This document shows positions 8,657-17,464 of a DNA stretch of 64,000 nucleotides, in pieces. The stretch covers positions 372,001 through 436,000 of the forward strand of contig NZ_JAUGZK010000001.1 in NCBI RefSeq assembly GCF_036327005.1. Reading direction: 5' to 3'. The position numbers were made by a program, and so were the translations under genes. Every line of letters starts with the position of its first letter. Position 1 is the stretch's first letter. This DNA is from Alkalimonas mucilaginosa (lineage in GTDB: Bacteria > Pseudomonadota > Gammaproteobacteria > Enterobacterales > Alteromonadaceae). The notes below the pieces were generated by a model. It saw only the letters and a program-made list of their open reading frames with translations. It did not search any database and had not been told where the DNA came from.

Positions 8657-9610
8657 TCAGGGTACAGGCACCAGCTCAAGAATTTTCGTCAGCACTGCAT
8701 CGGTTTTAATCCCTTCAGCTTCTGCTGCATAAGTCAGAATAATGCGATGGCGCAGTACATTGTGGAATACTGCCTGAATATCGTCCGGGGTAACAAAGTC
8801 ACGGCCATCCAGCCAGGCTTTAGCTCTGGCACAGCGCTCCAGTGCGATGGTGGCGCGAGGGCTGGCACCATAGGCCAGCCATTGACTAAGCTGTTGATCG
8901 TACTTGGCAGGCTGGCGGCTGGCCAGTACCAGGGCCACGATGTATTGCTCCAGTGCCGGGGCTAAATGCAGCTGCAAAATGCTTTTGCGGGCAGCAAAAA
9001 TATCCGCCTGGGTCATTTGCGGTGCTTTGACGTCGGCTTGTTGCAGTGCTTCGTTCCGTGTCAGTTGTAAAATAGCCAGCTCGGTGTCTGCATCCGGGTA
9101 ATCGACATTCAAATGCAATAAGAAGCGGTCCAGCTGAGCTTCTGGCAGTGGGTAAGTGCCTTCTTGCTCCAACGGGTTTTGCGTTGCCATTACTAAAAAG
9201 AGTTCAGGCAATGGGTAGGTGGTACGCCCTACGGTGATTTGTTTTTCAGCCATGGCTTCGAGCAGTGCTGATTGCACTTTCGCCGGTGCCCGGTTGATTT
9301 CATCGGCCAGAATAATGTGGTGAAACAAAGGCCCCGTTTGAAACTCGAACTGGCCGGTTTCCGGCCGGTAAATATCGGTGCCGGTCAAATCAGCGGGCAG
9401 CAAGTCTGGGGTAAACTGAATACGGTGAAAATCGCCTTCCACGCCGTGAGCCAGTGCATTGACGGCACGGGTTTTCGCCAGGCCCGGCGGCCCTTCCACC
9501 AGCAGGTGGCCATTGGCAAGCAGGGCGATAAGAATGCCTTCCGTCAGCGCCGGTTGGCCCAGTACCTGGCTGTCGAGGTAGCGTTTCAATTCGGTAAAAG
9601 CTTGTACCAT
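8657..9610 (-). CDS. MoxR-family AAA+ ATPase
   Basis: 317 residues. Walker A GPPGLAKT at 40-47, Walker B IILADEINRAPAK near 100, sensor 1 VMATQNPLEQEGTYPLPEAQLDRF near 140-163, and a C-terminal lid domain. This is a complete MoxR-type AAA+ module. First gene of the leftward operon moxR-DUF58-DUF4381-vWA-vWA/TPR-batD. MoxR ATPases act as chaperones that mature or insert cofactors into protein complexes, typically with vWA partners that bind the substrate. Here the partners are the membrane vWA proteins downstream. Expression is presumably from the 195-bp gap shared with the divergent fadI; no clear promoter was identified on this strand. Confidence 0.92.
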   Translation of the reverse strand: MVQAFTELKRYLDSQVLGQPALTEGILIALLANGHLLVEGPPGLAKTRAVNALAHGVEGDFHRIQFTPDLLPADLTGTDIYRPETGQFEFQTGPLFHHIILADEINRAPAKVQSALLEAMAEKQITVGRTTYPLPELFLVMATQNPLEQEGTYPLPEAQLDRFLLHLNVDYPDADTELAILQLTRNEALQQADVKAPQMTQADIFAARKSILQLHLAPALEQYIVALVLASRQPAKYDQQLSQWLAYGASPRATIALERCARAKAWLDGRDFVTPDDIQAVFHNVLRHRIILTYAAEAEGIKTDAVLTKILELVPVP

Positions 9611-9728
9611 AATGATGTTTAACCTTTGCAGGGAATAAAAGCAGCTATGCTATGACGTACGCATTTATATAAGGTTCATTGTGCAAAAGACAAGAGCAGG
9701 TTGCAATGCATGGATTTTAAAACAGGTG

Positions 9729-9757
9729 TTTTAATTTCCAACAACTGTGGTTACAAT
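9729..9757 (+). promoter_or_regulatory. Possible fadIJ promoter
   Basis: A good -10 box, TACAAT (9752-9757), has a poor -35 candidate TTTTAA (9729-9734) 17 nt upstream. Transcription would start near 9764, right at the edge of the FadR-like palindrome. The weak -35 makes this tentative. Confidence 0.4.
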
Positions 9758-9767
9758 CGAAGGATAA

Positions 9768-9784
9768 ATCAGGTCTGACCTGTT
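9768..9784. promoter_or_regulatory. FadR operator in front of fadIJ
   Basis: The sequence atcaggtctgacctgtt contains a perfect 13-bp palindrome, caggtctgacctg (centre 9776), and fits the FadR consensus (C/A)TGGTCNGACC(A/T)G. It lies 21 bp upstream of the fadI start and just downstream of the candidate -10 box, a position suited to repression. A fadR gene is present at 36617 in this same window. FadR represses fad genes until long-chain acyl-CoA releases it. Confidence 0.8.
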
Positions 9785-9805
9785 ACCGATACCATGAGGA
9801 TACTT

Positions 9806-11116
9806 ATGACCAAGCCAATCGAGTTAAAAAACCGTCAGGGGGATCGCATCGCCATCGTTCGTGGCTTACGCACTCCTTTTGCCAAGCAGGCCACCGCTTT
9901 TCATGGGGTGTCGGCACTGGATATGGGCAAGATGGTGGTCAATGAGCTGCTGATCCGCGCTGAAATTGATCCTGCTCTGGTCGAGCAAGTGGTGTATGGT
10001 CAAGTGGTGCAGATGCCTGAGGCACCGAACATTGCCCGCGAAATTGTGCTTGGCACTGGCATGAATGTGCATACCGACGCCTACAGCGTAACCCGTGCCT
10101 GTGCTACCAGCTTTCAGGCGGTAGCCAATGTGGCTGAAAGCATGCTGGCCGGTATGGTGGATGTTGGTATTGCCGGTGGTGCGGACTCGAGCTCAGTGTT
10201 GCCGATTGGCGTCAGCAAAAAGCTGGGCAAGGCACTGGTCGATATGAATAAAGCCAGAACCCTTGGGCAAAAACTAACTATTTTAAAGCGACTGGGCTTA
10301 AAAGACCTGTTACCGGTCCCACCTGCGGTGGCTGAGTACAGCACCGGCCTGTCGATGGGCCAGACCGCCGAGCAAATGGCCAAAACCCATGGCATCAGTC
10401 GTGAAGCTCAGGATGAAATGGCGCATCGTTCGCACAGCCTGGCCGCCAAAGCCTGGCAATCTGGCCTGATGGCCAATGAAGTGATGGTAGCCCATGTGCC
10501 ACCGCATAAAACCTTTTTTGAACAGGACAACAATGTGCGGATGGAGTCCGAGCTGGCTTCCTATGCCCGTTTAAAGCCAGTGTTCGATCGCAAATACGGT
10601 ACTGTCACAGCGGCCAACAGCACGCCATTAACCGATGGTGCCTCGGCGGTGTTGATGATGACTGAAAGCCGGGCCAAGGCACTGGGTTATGAACCGCTTG
10701 GTTACATTCGTAGTTATGCCTTTGCTGCCATCGATGTGTGGGAAGACATGCTGATGGGCCCCTCGTATGCCACACCCATTGCGCTGCAGCGTGCTGGCAT
10801 GACATTGGCCGATTTAACCCTGATAGAAATGCATGAAGCTTTTGCCGCTCAGGCACTGGCCAATATGAAGATGTTTGGCAGCACTAAATTCGCCAAAGAA
10901 AAGCTGGGACTGGATAAAGCCATTGGCGACATTGATATGGATAAGTTTAATGTCAATGGCGGCTCCCTGGCTTACGGCCATCCCTTTGCTGCGACCGGTA
11001 CCCGTTTGCTGGTACAAACCTTACATGAACTAAAACGCCGTGGCGGCGGGGTAGGCCTGACGACTGCCTGCGCTGCCGGTGGCCTGGGTGCTGCCATGAT
11101 TGTGGAGACCGAATAA
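9806..11116 (+). CDS. fadI: 3-ketoacyl-CoA thiolase FadI
   Basis: 436 residues from ATG 9806, the same length as E. coli FadI. An upstream in-frame ATG at 9794 is possible, but AGGAT at 9798 places the ribosome on 9806. Catalytic Cys99 sits in VTRACATSFQ; the His motif GGSLAYGHPFAATG and the second Cys motif TTACAAGGLG are present. It performs the last step of beta-oxidation, thiolysis of 3-ketoacyl-CoA to acetyl-CoA and a shortened acyl-CoA, and is the beta subunit of the FadIJ trifunctional complex. Its stop overlaps the fadJ start by 1 nt (TAATG), so the subunits are coupled. Regulated most likely by FadR through the operator at 9768. Confidence 0.96.
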   Translation: MTKPIELKNRQGDRIAIVRGLRTPFAKQATAFHGVSALDMGKMVVNELLIRAEIDPALVEQVVYGQVVQMPEAPNIAREIVLGTGMNVHTDAYSVTRACATSFQAVANVAESMLAGMVDVGIAGGADSSSVLPIGVSKKLGKALVDMNKARTLGQKLTILKRLGLKDLLPVPPAVAEYSTGLSMGQTAEQMAKTHGISREAQDEMAHRSHSLAAKAWQSGLMANEVMVAHVPPHKTFFEQDNNVRMESELASYARLKPVFDRKYGTVTAANSTPLTDGASAVLMMTESRAKALGYEPLGYIRSYAFAAIDVWEDMLMGPSYATPIALQRAGMTLADLTLIEMHEAFAAQALANMKMFGSTKFAKEKLGLDKAIGDIDMDKFNVNGGSLAYGHPFAATGTRLLVQTLHELKRRGGGVGLTTACAAGGLGAAMIVETE

Positions 11117-13245
11117 TGACTGAACAAACTAGCAGCTTTGCTTTGCAACTGCGTGATGATGGCGTTGCCGTGATCACCATGGATGTGCCGGGTGAGCGCA
11201 TGAATGTGCTCAAAGCCACCTTTGCCGATGAAATTAAAACCTTGCTAGCGGAGCTAAAGCAAAACAGCAGCATCAAAGGCGTGGTGCTGATTAGCGGTAA
11301 GCCGGACTCCTTTATTGCTGGCGCTGATATCAGCATGCTGGATGGCTGCAACAGTGCCGAGGAAGCTGAAGCCATTGCCCGCTTAGGTCAGCAAGTCTTT
11401 GCCGACATTGAACAATTAAAAGTACCTGTGGTTGCGGCCATTCATGGTCCTTGCCTTGGCGGTGGCCTGGAGCTGGCGATGGCCTGTCATCAGCGGGTGG
11501 TGAGTGACGATGGGAAAACCGTACTGGGTTTACCTGAAGTGCAATTGGGCCTGCTGCCAGGCAGTGGTGGTACACAGCGCTTGCCGAAATTGGTTGGCCT
11601 GCAAAAAGCCCTGGATATGATGCTGACCGGCAAGCAATTGCGAGCAAAGCAAGCCCTTAAAGCCGGTTTGGCCGATGCCATGGTACCCAACAGTATTCTA
11701 TTGGATGCAGCTGTGCAATTGGCACTGTCCGGCAAGAAAGCTGTGCAGGAGCCCAAGCTCAATCTGGTAGGTAAATTGCTCGAGAAAACCGGCCCGGGCC
11801 GTGGCATTGTCTTTGATCAGGCGCGTAAGCAAACCCTGGCCAAAACCCATGGCAACTACCCAGCGCCATTAAAAATCCTGCAGGTGATCCGCACTGGTAT
11901 TGATAAAGGCATGCAGCAGGGCCTGGCAGCCGAAGCCAAGGCTTTTGGCGAGCTTTGCATGACACCGGAATCCAAAGCGCTGCGCTCACTGTTTTTCGCC
12001 ACTACCGAGATGAAAAAAGAAAGTGGGGCAGGTGATGCCAAACCGCGTTCTTTACGCAAGGTGGCGGTGTTAGGCGGCGGTCTGATGGGCGGCGGCATTG
12101 CCAGTGTGACTGCCACCAAAGCAGGGTTACCGGTGCGCATCAAAGATATTCAGCAGCAAGGCATTGCCAATGCATTGGCCTATGGCTATCAGTTGCTGGA
12201 TAAAAAAGCCAAACGTGGTTTTATGCGCAGAACGGAACTGCAAAAACAAATGGCGCTGATGACCGGCACCACCGATTACAGTGGTTTCCAGGATGTGGAT
12301 CTGGTGGTCGAAGCGGTATTTGAAGATCTTGAGCTGAAACAAAGCATGGTGGCGGATATCGAGCAGCACTGCAAAGAAGACACTATCTTTGCCAGCAACA
12401 CCAGCTCTTTGCCGATTGGACAGATCGCTGCCAAAGCCAAGCGGCCTGAAAATGTTATTGGTCTGCATTACTTCTCTCCGGTGGATAAAATGCCGCTGGT
12501 CGAGGTGATTGCGCATGAAGGTACTTCTCCAGAGACCATAGCTACCACCGTAGCTTTTGCCCGAAAACAAGGCAAAACGCCGATCGTAGTTAAAGATGGC
12601 GCTGGCTTTTACGTCAACCGCATTTTGGCGCTCTACATGAACGAAGCCGCGCAACTGCTGCTGGAAGGTGAGCCGATTGAGAAGCTGGATAAAGCCCTGG
12701 TTAAGTTTGGCTTCCCGGTTGGGCCCATTACCTTGCTGGATGAAGTTGGCATCGATGTTGGTGCTAAAATCGGCCCGATTTTGCAGGGCGAGCTCGGTGA
12801 GCGTTTTGCGGCGCCCGCAGCCTTTGACAAATTGCTGGCCGATGGCCGTAAAGGCAAGAAGTCTTCGAAAGGGTTTTACCTCTACAGCGGCAAAGCCAAA
12901 GGCAAGAAACCAGTGGATGCCAGTGTCTACCCATTGCTTGGTATCACCCCAAGCCCAAAACTGAGCAGTGAAGAGCTGGTGCAGCGCACCACGGTGCAAA
13001 TGCTGAATGAAGCAGCCCGCTGCCTGGAAGAAGGCGTGATAGCTTCGGCCCGTGATGGCGATATTGGTGCCATCTTTGGTATCGGTTTCCCACCGTTCCT
13101 TGGCGGGCCTTTCCGTTACATGGACAGCCTGGGTGCGGCCAAACTGGTCGAAACACTGCAAGGCTATGAAGCGAAGTTTGGTGCCCGCTTTACGCCCTGT
13201 GAGCTGCTATTGACGATGGCTGCCGAGCAAAAAACGTTTTATTGA
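11116..13245 (+). CDS. fadJ: Fatty acid oxidation complex alpha subunit FadJ
   Basis: 709 residues (E. coli FadJ 714). The N-terminal crotonase domain carries both catalytic glutamates, E119 in GPCLGGGLELA and E141 in LPEVQLGLLPG. It is followed by an NAD-binding Rossmann motif VLGGGLMGGGIA near residue 320 and a 3-hydroxyacyl-CoA dehydrogenase part with ASNTSSLPI, GLHYFSPVDKMPLVEVI and the C-terminal dimer domain. It hydrates enoyl-CoA and oxidises the L-3-hydroxyacyl-CoA, passing the product to FadI. It is FadJ rather than FadB because it follows a FadI-type thiolase in the fadI-fadJ order. A strong terminator follows at 13266. Confidence 0.95.
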   Translation: MTEQTSSFALQLRDDGVAVITMDVPGERMNVLKATFADEIKTLLAELKQNSSIKGVVLISGKPDSFIAGADISMLDGCNSAEEAEAIARLGQQVFADIEQLKVPVVAAIHGPCLGGGLELAMACHQRVVSDDGKTVLGLPEVQLGLLPGSGGTQRLPKLVGLQKALDMMLTGKQLRAKQALKAGLADAMVPNSILLDAAVQLALSGKKAVQEPKLNLVGKLLEKTGPGRGIVFDQARKQTLAKTHGNYPAPLKILQVIRTGIDKGMQQGLAAEAKAFGELCMTPESKALRSLFFATTEMKKESGAGDAKPRSLRKVAVLGGGLMGGGIASVTATKAGLPVRIKDIQQQGIANALAYGYQLLDKKAKRGFMRRTELQKQMALMTGTTDYSGFQDVDLVVEAVFEDLELKQSMVADIEQHCKEDTIFASNTSSLPIGQIAAKAKRPENVIGLHYFSPVDKMPLVEVIAHEGTSPETIATTVAFARKQGKTPIVVKDGAGFYVNRILALYMNEAAQLLLEGEPIEKLDKALVKFGFPVGPITLLDEVGIDVGAKIGPILQGELGERFAAPAAFDKLLADGRKGKKSSKGFYLYSGKAKGKKPVDASVYPLLGITPSPKLSSEELVQRTTVQMLNEAARCLEEGVIASARDGDIGAIFGIGFPPFLGGPFRYMDSLGAAKLVETLQGYEAKFGARFTPCELLLTMAAEQKTFY

Positions 13246-13265
13246 TGGGATAAATTAACCGTTCA

Positions 13266-13302
13266 GGCCAGCCGGCTACTGCAATAGCCGGCTGGCCTTT
13301 TT
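13266..13302 (+). terminator. Rho-independent terminator of fadIJ
   Basis: A 13-bp perfect GC-rich stem (13266-13278 with 13285-13297) is followed directly by TTTTT. It starts 20 bp after the fadJ stop. Confidence 0.93.
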
Positions 13303-13486
13303 GCTTTCAATTTCTATTAAATATTGTTGCAATTATTTCGTTTTACCATCTCTCTGCTTACGATGTATTTCGTACCTGAAGTGATCTTTTTTAGTATTCT
13401 GGCATGTATCCTGCTTTTAAATGGGTAGCATAGTTATGCAACAGCTATGCATTCTAATTAAAACAATACATCCAGGAGTTACATCA

Positions 13487-14011
13487 ATGAAAAAGCTTTT
13501 ACTCGCAGTGCTTTTATTTGGCTTTGCCTCTTTGTTTAGCCAACCCTCCGCGTATGCCACTCCCATTTTATCGCAAGATATTCTGCTGAATAACAATGGC
13601 ACGATTCAATCCATTGGTTTTGTCAGCGTGAATGTAGCGGATAGCTTTGAGTGGGGAGCGCCAACCTATGCAGCTGATAGCTGGCTTGAGTTGGAATTGT
13701 TTGGTTTTCAATTTATGCAGAGCTTTGGTGATACTTTTGAAGCTCTCTTTGATATCAACAATTTAGTAGCTGGTTTTGAGTTTTTGCAGTTTGATGTACT
13801 CGACCCGGTCAGTGGTTTTGCTTTCCAGGGCATCTTTGATACTGTCCTTGGTTTTGGTTTCCTTGATGTTTTTTCCGTGCCGGATGAAAGTTTGATAGCA
13901 GCTTTCGATACCGTTTTTCTGGGGAATACATCTGTTGCCGTACCAGTACCTGCCACTTTTGGTTTGATGCTGTTGGCATTGTTTGGCTTGGCGTTGCGCC
14001 GGCGCGCTTAA
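13487..14011 (+). CDS. PEP-CTERM sorting domain protein
   Basis: 174 residues from ATG 13487, chosen because AGGAG lies 8 nt upstream; an earlier in-frame ATG at 13421 has no ribosome site and would spoil the signal peptide. The N-terminus MKKLLLAVLLFGFASLF...AYA is a signal peptide. The C-terminus is a PEP-CTERM anchor: VPVPATFGLMLLALFGLALRRRA, i.e. Pro-rich motif, hydrophobic helix and Arg cluster. The central region is rich in Phe, Gly and acidic residues and matches nothing I recognise. PEP-CTERM proteins are cut by exosortase and exported to the surface, often with exopolysaccharide. No exosortase gene is in the window. The leader has an inverted repeat (gcatag 13428-13433 with ctatgc 13445-13450). 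Confidence 0.85.
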   Translation: MKKLLLAVLLFGFASLFSQPSAYATPILSQDILLNNNGTIQSIGFVSVNVADSFEWGAPTYAADSWLELELFGFQFMQSFGDTFEALFDINNLVAGFEFLQFDVLDPVSGFAFQGIFDTVLGFGFLDVFSVPDESLIAAFDTVFLGNTSVAVPVPATFGLMLLALFGLALRRRA

Positions 14012-14013
14012 TC

Positions 14014-14041
14014 GACACAGTAAATGGTGTCAGTTTTTTTT
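14014..14041 (+). terminator. Weak terminator after the PEP-CTERM gene
   Basis: A 5-bp stem (gacac 14014-14018 with gtgtc 14027-14031) is followed by a run of eight T (14034-14041). The T-run is strong and the stem is short. The remaining ~240 bp before the subtilase show no clear feature. Confidence 0.5.
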
Positions 14042-14280
14042 ACGCTGAATCATTTGGTCTGGTCTGTTTTTCGTACGATGCCAATGCCAAAAGCGACAAA
14101 AAACACGCCTTTTACCTGTTGATGTAATATTTTGTACTGATTGTGTCTGATTTTTTTACGTTCGCTGTGTTTTGCTGTTGTGATGCATGCTTATGCATTG
14201 GGTCTCAACCAGATACAGTGTCCGATGAAACTCAGGCAACTTCTTTGCTCGAAAATAAATACAACTAAAAAGTGAAAATT

Positions 14281-17200
14281 ATGAAGATACAAAACAAACA
14301 AACCAAAACCATGTTGGCATCTGCCATACTGGCTGCTTGCGGTGTCACTGCCGCTCACGCCAACCCTTATGAAGTGAGTGTTGATACCAGTCAGTTGCGC
14401 CTGACTGCGGAGGCTGCTGCACAAGCGCCCTACATTGTACAGGTGCGGGGTGAATCGGGTATTGAGAAAGCTGCTCGTCTGGGTGAGCTACGGCCAAACT
14501 CGCAGCTAACTGCGGGTAAAAATCGTTACAATGCGCGTACTCCAGCTATGCAGGCTTATCAGCAACAGGTAAGGGATTTCCATCAAAACCTGGCTGCTCA
14601 TGCCGGTGTTTCGAATATCCTCTATTCTTACACTCACACCTTTAATGGTTTTTCTGCGCGTTTAAGTGCCGATGAAGTAGAACGTTTGCGGCAGCATCCG
14701 GATGTCGTCGGTATTTGGCTTGATGAGCCGATGCCACTTGATACTGCAAATACCCCTGAGTTTCTGGGACTAAATGCTGCCAATGGTCAGCACACCCTGG
14801 GAGTGAAAGGTGAGAATGTGGTCATAGGTATCGTCGATACTGGTATCTGGCCTGAAAGCGAAAGCTTTGCTGATGATGGCTCTTATACGCCTTTAGAAGG
14901 TTGGAACGGTGTGTGTGACACGGGGGAAGATGACACCTTCTTCTGTAATAATAAGATGGTAGGAGCGCGCTACTTTAATAACACCTTTACCTCTGTCTAT
15001 GAATTGCAGCCTGGTGAGTTTATCTCGCCACGTGATCCTGACAACCATGGTACCCATGTTGCCTCAACAGCAGCTGGCAACGAGGGTGTTACTGCAACCA
15101 TGAATGGTACTGTTATTGGCACTGTCACTGGTATTGCTCCTCGCGCCCGTATTGCTACCTACAAGGCATGCTGGAATAGTGATTACGTAAATCCGCAAGG
15201 CGATCCTGAGCGTGGTTGTTTTTATGGCGATACCATGGCTGCGATTGATACTGCCGTTGCCGATGGTGTGGATATCATTAACTACTCTATCGGTGGTAGT
15301 TTAACCGATTTAACCACTATCGCGGCTGCTGCCAAATTGCGTGCCACCCAAGCTGGTGTTTTTGTCTCGGTTTCTGCCGGAAACAGCGGCCCGGGTGCTG
15401 GCACCGTGGGTACTCCGGCGCCATGGGTAATGAGTGTGGCCAATTCCACCTACGATGGGAATACTGTTGTAGCCGGTATTGAGGTGAGCGGTGAGTCAGT
15501 TACCGGCATCTATCGTGCAATCGAAGCTGGTACCACCACACCTATGTCGGTGTTGGGTGAAGTGGTTGGCGACTTGGTAGTTGCCAGCCCTATTCTGGCC
15601 TGTGATGGCGTGGATAATGCAGCCGAGCTGGCTGGGAAAATAGCCGTGATGCAACGTGGTGACTGCGCTTTTGATCTCAAGCTGGCCGCAGCTGAAGCAT
15701 CAGGTGCTCTGGGCGCCCTGGTTATTAATAGTGTGGCCGGTGCCCCTATTGCTATGGGCGGTGATGGTAGCTTTGAGATTCCGGGCTTTATGATCACTTT
15801 GGCCGATGGCCAGCAACTGCTTGCGGCACTGAACGATGGTGAAACAGTGTCAGCCCGTTTTGCAAGCGGCGTTTTTGCTGAGCAAACCGAGGTAGGCAAT
15901 GTCATGGCGACATCCTCCTCACGTGGTCCTAACCTGGCTTCGTTTGATATCATCAAACCTGATATCACTGCGCCTGGTACCCGTATCCTGGCTGCTGGTT
16001 CGGAAGAGCGGATGTTGGGCCGTCAGGGTGCACCTTTCACGTATCTGGGTGGTACTTCAATGTCCAGCCCACATATTGCGGGTATGGCTGCATTGTTAAA
16101 AGAGTCTCATCCTGAATGGTCACCAGCCATGATGAAGTCGGCCTTAATGACGACTGCACGGCAGAATGTGGTTAAAGAAAATGGTGTTACCCCCGCGGAC
16201 CCATTTGATTTTGGTGCCGGTCACGCTGTTCCTGCCAGTGCCAGTAACCCTGGCTTGGTGTATGACGTAGATACCAGCCACTACTTTGCTTTCCTGTGTG
16301 GGTTAGGTGCAGAAAGCTTTGTGTCTAATGCAACAGGGTTTAGCTGTGCTGCCTTTGCAGAGATGGGCTATGACTTTGAAGCCAGCCAATTGAACCTGCC
16401 ATCCATTGGTATTGCTGAATTGAATGAAAGCCGTGTGGTGTACCGCGAAGTGACGGATGTCTCCGGCGTCAGCTCTGTTTACAGCATTCAACTGGAAGCT
16501 CCAAATGGCATTCAGGCGACTGCTCTGACGATGAACGCTATGGGCGAATGGGTACCATCTTCTCAACTGGAAGTACCTGCTAATGGCCAGGCGGCGTATG
16601 CAATCCACTTTGAAACCACTGCAGCAACTCAGTTTAATGAGTGGTTGTTCGGTTCCGTTACCTTGAGCAATGGTCAGTTCGATGTCCGTAGCCCAGTGGC
16701 GGTGAAGGCTGTTCCACCGACCTTGATCGAGGCTCCTGAGGTAATTTCTGCTCAGGTTGCAGCGCGCTCTGGTCGTGTAAGCTTCCCTGTCCTGATGAAC
16801 TACAGTGGTACTACCTCAACATCTCTGGTTGGTCTGTCGGCGCCTTTTGGTAGCGGCAGAACCATTCCGCAGGATCCAGATGGTACTTTCCAGTTTAATG
16901 AACCAAGTTTAGGCACTCATATTCTGGAGATCCCTGCGGGTACCCGTGTCGCGCGTTTTATGTTGAACGAGGGCTTGGCATCCGTACCAGGTGCAATTCT
17001 GGACCTGTATGTATACCGTTGTCAGGGATGGAGCTGTTCATTCGTTACATCGTCAACCAACAACAGTGGTTTTGAAGACATCGTATTGCGCGATCCTCAA
17101 CCAGCCGCTAACTCGGCAAATGGCGATGTGTATATAGTCTGGGTGCATCCACGTGATTTACAAGGCGCGGCAGAGGTGACGTACACCATGCCATTCTGGA

Positions 17201-17394
17201 TTGTGGATGAGCACGATAATGCGACATCGCGTATCGCTGCTCCGGTTCGTGCTATCAAAGGTCGTTACAACAACGTCACTTTGATGACGACTGGTTTGAC
17301 ACCATCACCATTCCCGTACATGGGTGTGATGTCCTTCAAAGATGATGAAGGAAATGAGCAAAGCTCTACTTTGCTAGAAATCATAGCGAACTAA
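14281..17394 (+). CDS. Secreted subtilisin-like serine protease (S8) with PA domain
   Basis: 1037 residues from ATG 14281 (GTG 14272 is a less likely start). Signal peptide ending in TAAHA, then an inhibitor I9-type propeptide (APYIVQV...NGFSARLSADEVERL). The S8 catalytic triad is Asp186 (VDTGIWPES), His256 (NHGTHVAS) and Ser593 (GGTSMSSPHIAG), with the oxyanion Asn368 (SAGNSGP). A protease-associated (PA) domain of ~100 residues is inserted before the Ser motif (about 437-532). A fibronectin-like C-terminal region of ~350 residues follows. The layout resembles cucumisin-type subtilases that are also common in marine gammaproteobacteria. Probably an extracellular protease for protein scavenging. 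It does not end in a PEP-CTERM or other recognised anchor. Followed by a strong terminator. Confidence 0.93.
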   Translation: MKIQNKQTKTMLASAILAACGVTAAHANPYEVSVDTSQLRLTAEAAAQAPYIVQVRGESGIEKAARLGELRPNSQLTAGKNRYNARTPAMQAYQQQVRDFHQNLAAHAGVSNILYSYTHTFNGFSARLSADEVERLRQHPDVVGIWLDEPMPLDTANTPEFLGLNAANGQHTLGVKGENVVIGIVDTGIWPESESFADDGSYTPLEGWNGVCDTGEDDTFFCNNKMVGARYFNNTFTSVYELQPGEFISPRDPDNHGTHVASTAAGNEGVTATMNGTVIGTVTGIAPRARIATYKACWNSDYVNPQGDPERGCFYGDTMAAIDTAVADGVDIINYSIGGSLTDLTTIAAAAKLRATQAGVFVSVSAGNSGPGAGTVGTPAPWVMSVANSTYDGNTVVAGIEVSGESVTGIYRAIEAGTTTPMSVLGEVVGDLVVASPILACDGVDNAAELAGKIAVMQRGDCAFDLKLAAAEASGALGALVINSVAGAPIAMGGDGSFEIPGFMITLADGQQLLAALNDGETVSARFASGVFAEQTEVGNVMATSSSRGPNLASFDIIKPDITAPGTRILAAGSEERMLGRQGAPFTYLGGTSMSSPHIAGMAALLKESHPEWSPAMMKSALMTTARQNVVKENGVTPADPFDFGAGHAVPASASNPGLVYDVDTSHYFAFLCGLGAESFVSNATGFSCAAFAEMGYDFEASQLNLPSIGIAELNESRVVYREVTDVSGVSSVYSIQLEAPNGIQATALTMNAMGEWVPSSQLEVPANGQAAYAIHFETTAATQFNEWLFGSVTLSNGQFDVRSPVAVKAVPPTLIEAPEVISAQVAARSGRVSFPVLMNYSGTTSTSLVGLSAPFGSGRTIPQDPDGTFQFNEPSLGTHILEIPAGTRVARFMLNEGLASVPGAILDLYVYRCQGWSCSFVTSSTNNSGFEDIVLRDPQPAANSANGDVYIVWVHPRDLQGAAEVTYTMPFWIVDEHDNATSRIAAPVRAIKGRYNNVTLMTTGLTPSPFPYMGVMSFKDDEGNEQSSTLLEIIAN

Positions 17395-17409
17395 AGCATG
17401 AACTCAATG

Positions 17410-17436
17410 AGCCCATCTTCGGATGGGCTTTTTTTT
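17410..17436 (+). terminator. Rho-independent terminator of the subtilase gene
   Basis: An 8-bp stem (17410-17417 with 17422-17429) closed by a stable TTCG tetraloop runs into an eight-base T-run. Confidence 0.94.
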
Positions 17437-17464
17437 GCCCCGGCCCCGGGTGTACACTGTGGCA

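Noticed and set aside
12127..13161. 344-codon open frame antisense to fadJ
   Set aside because: Shadow frame opposite a well-supported gene; no ribosome site or recognisable protein.
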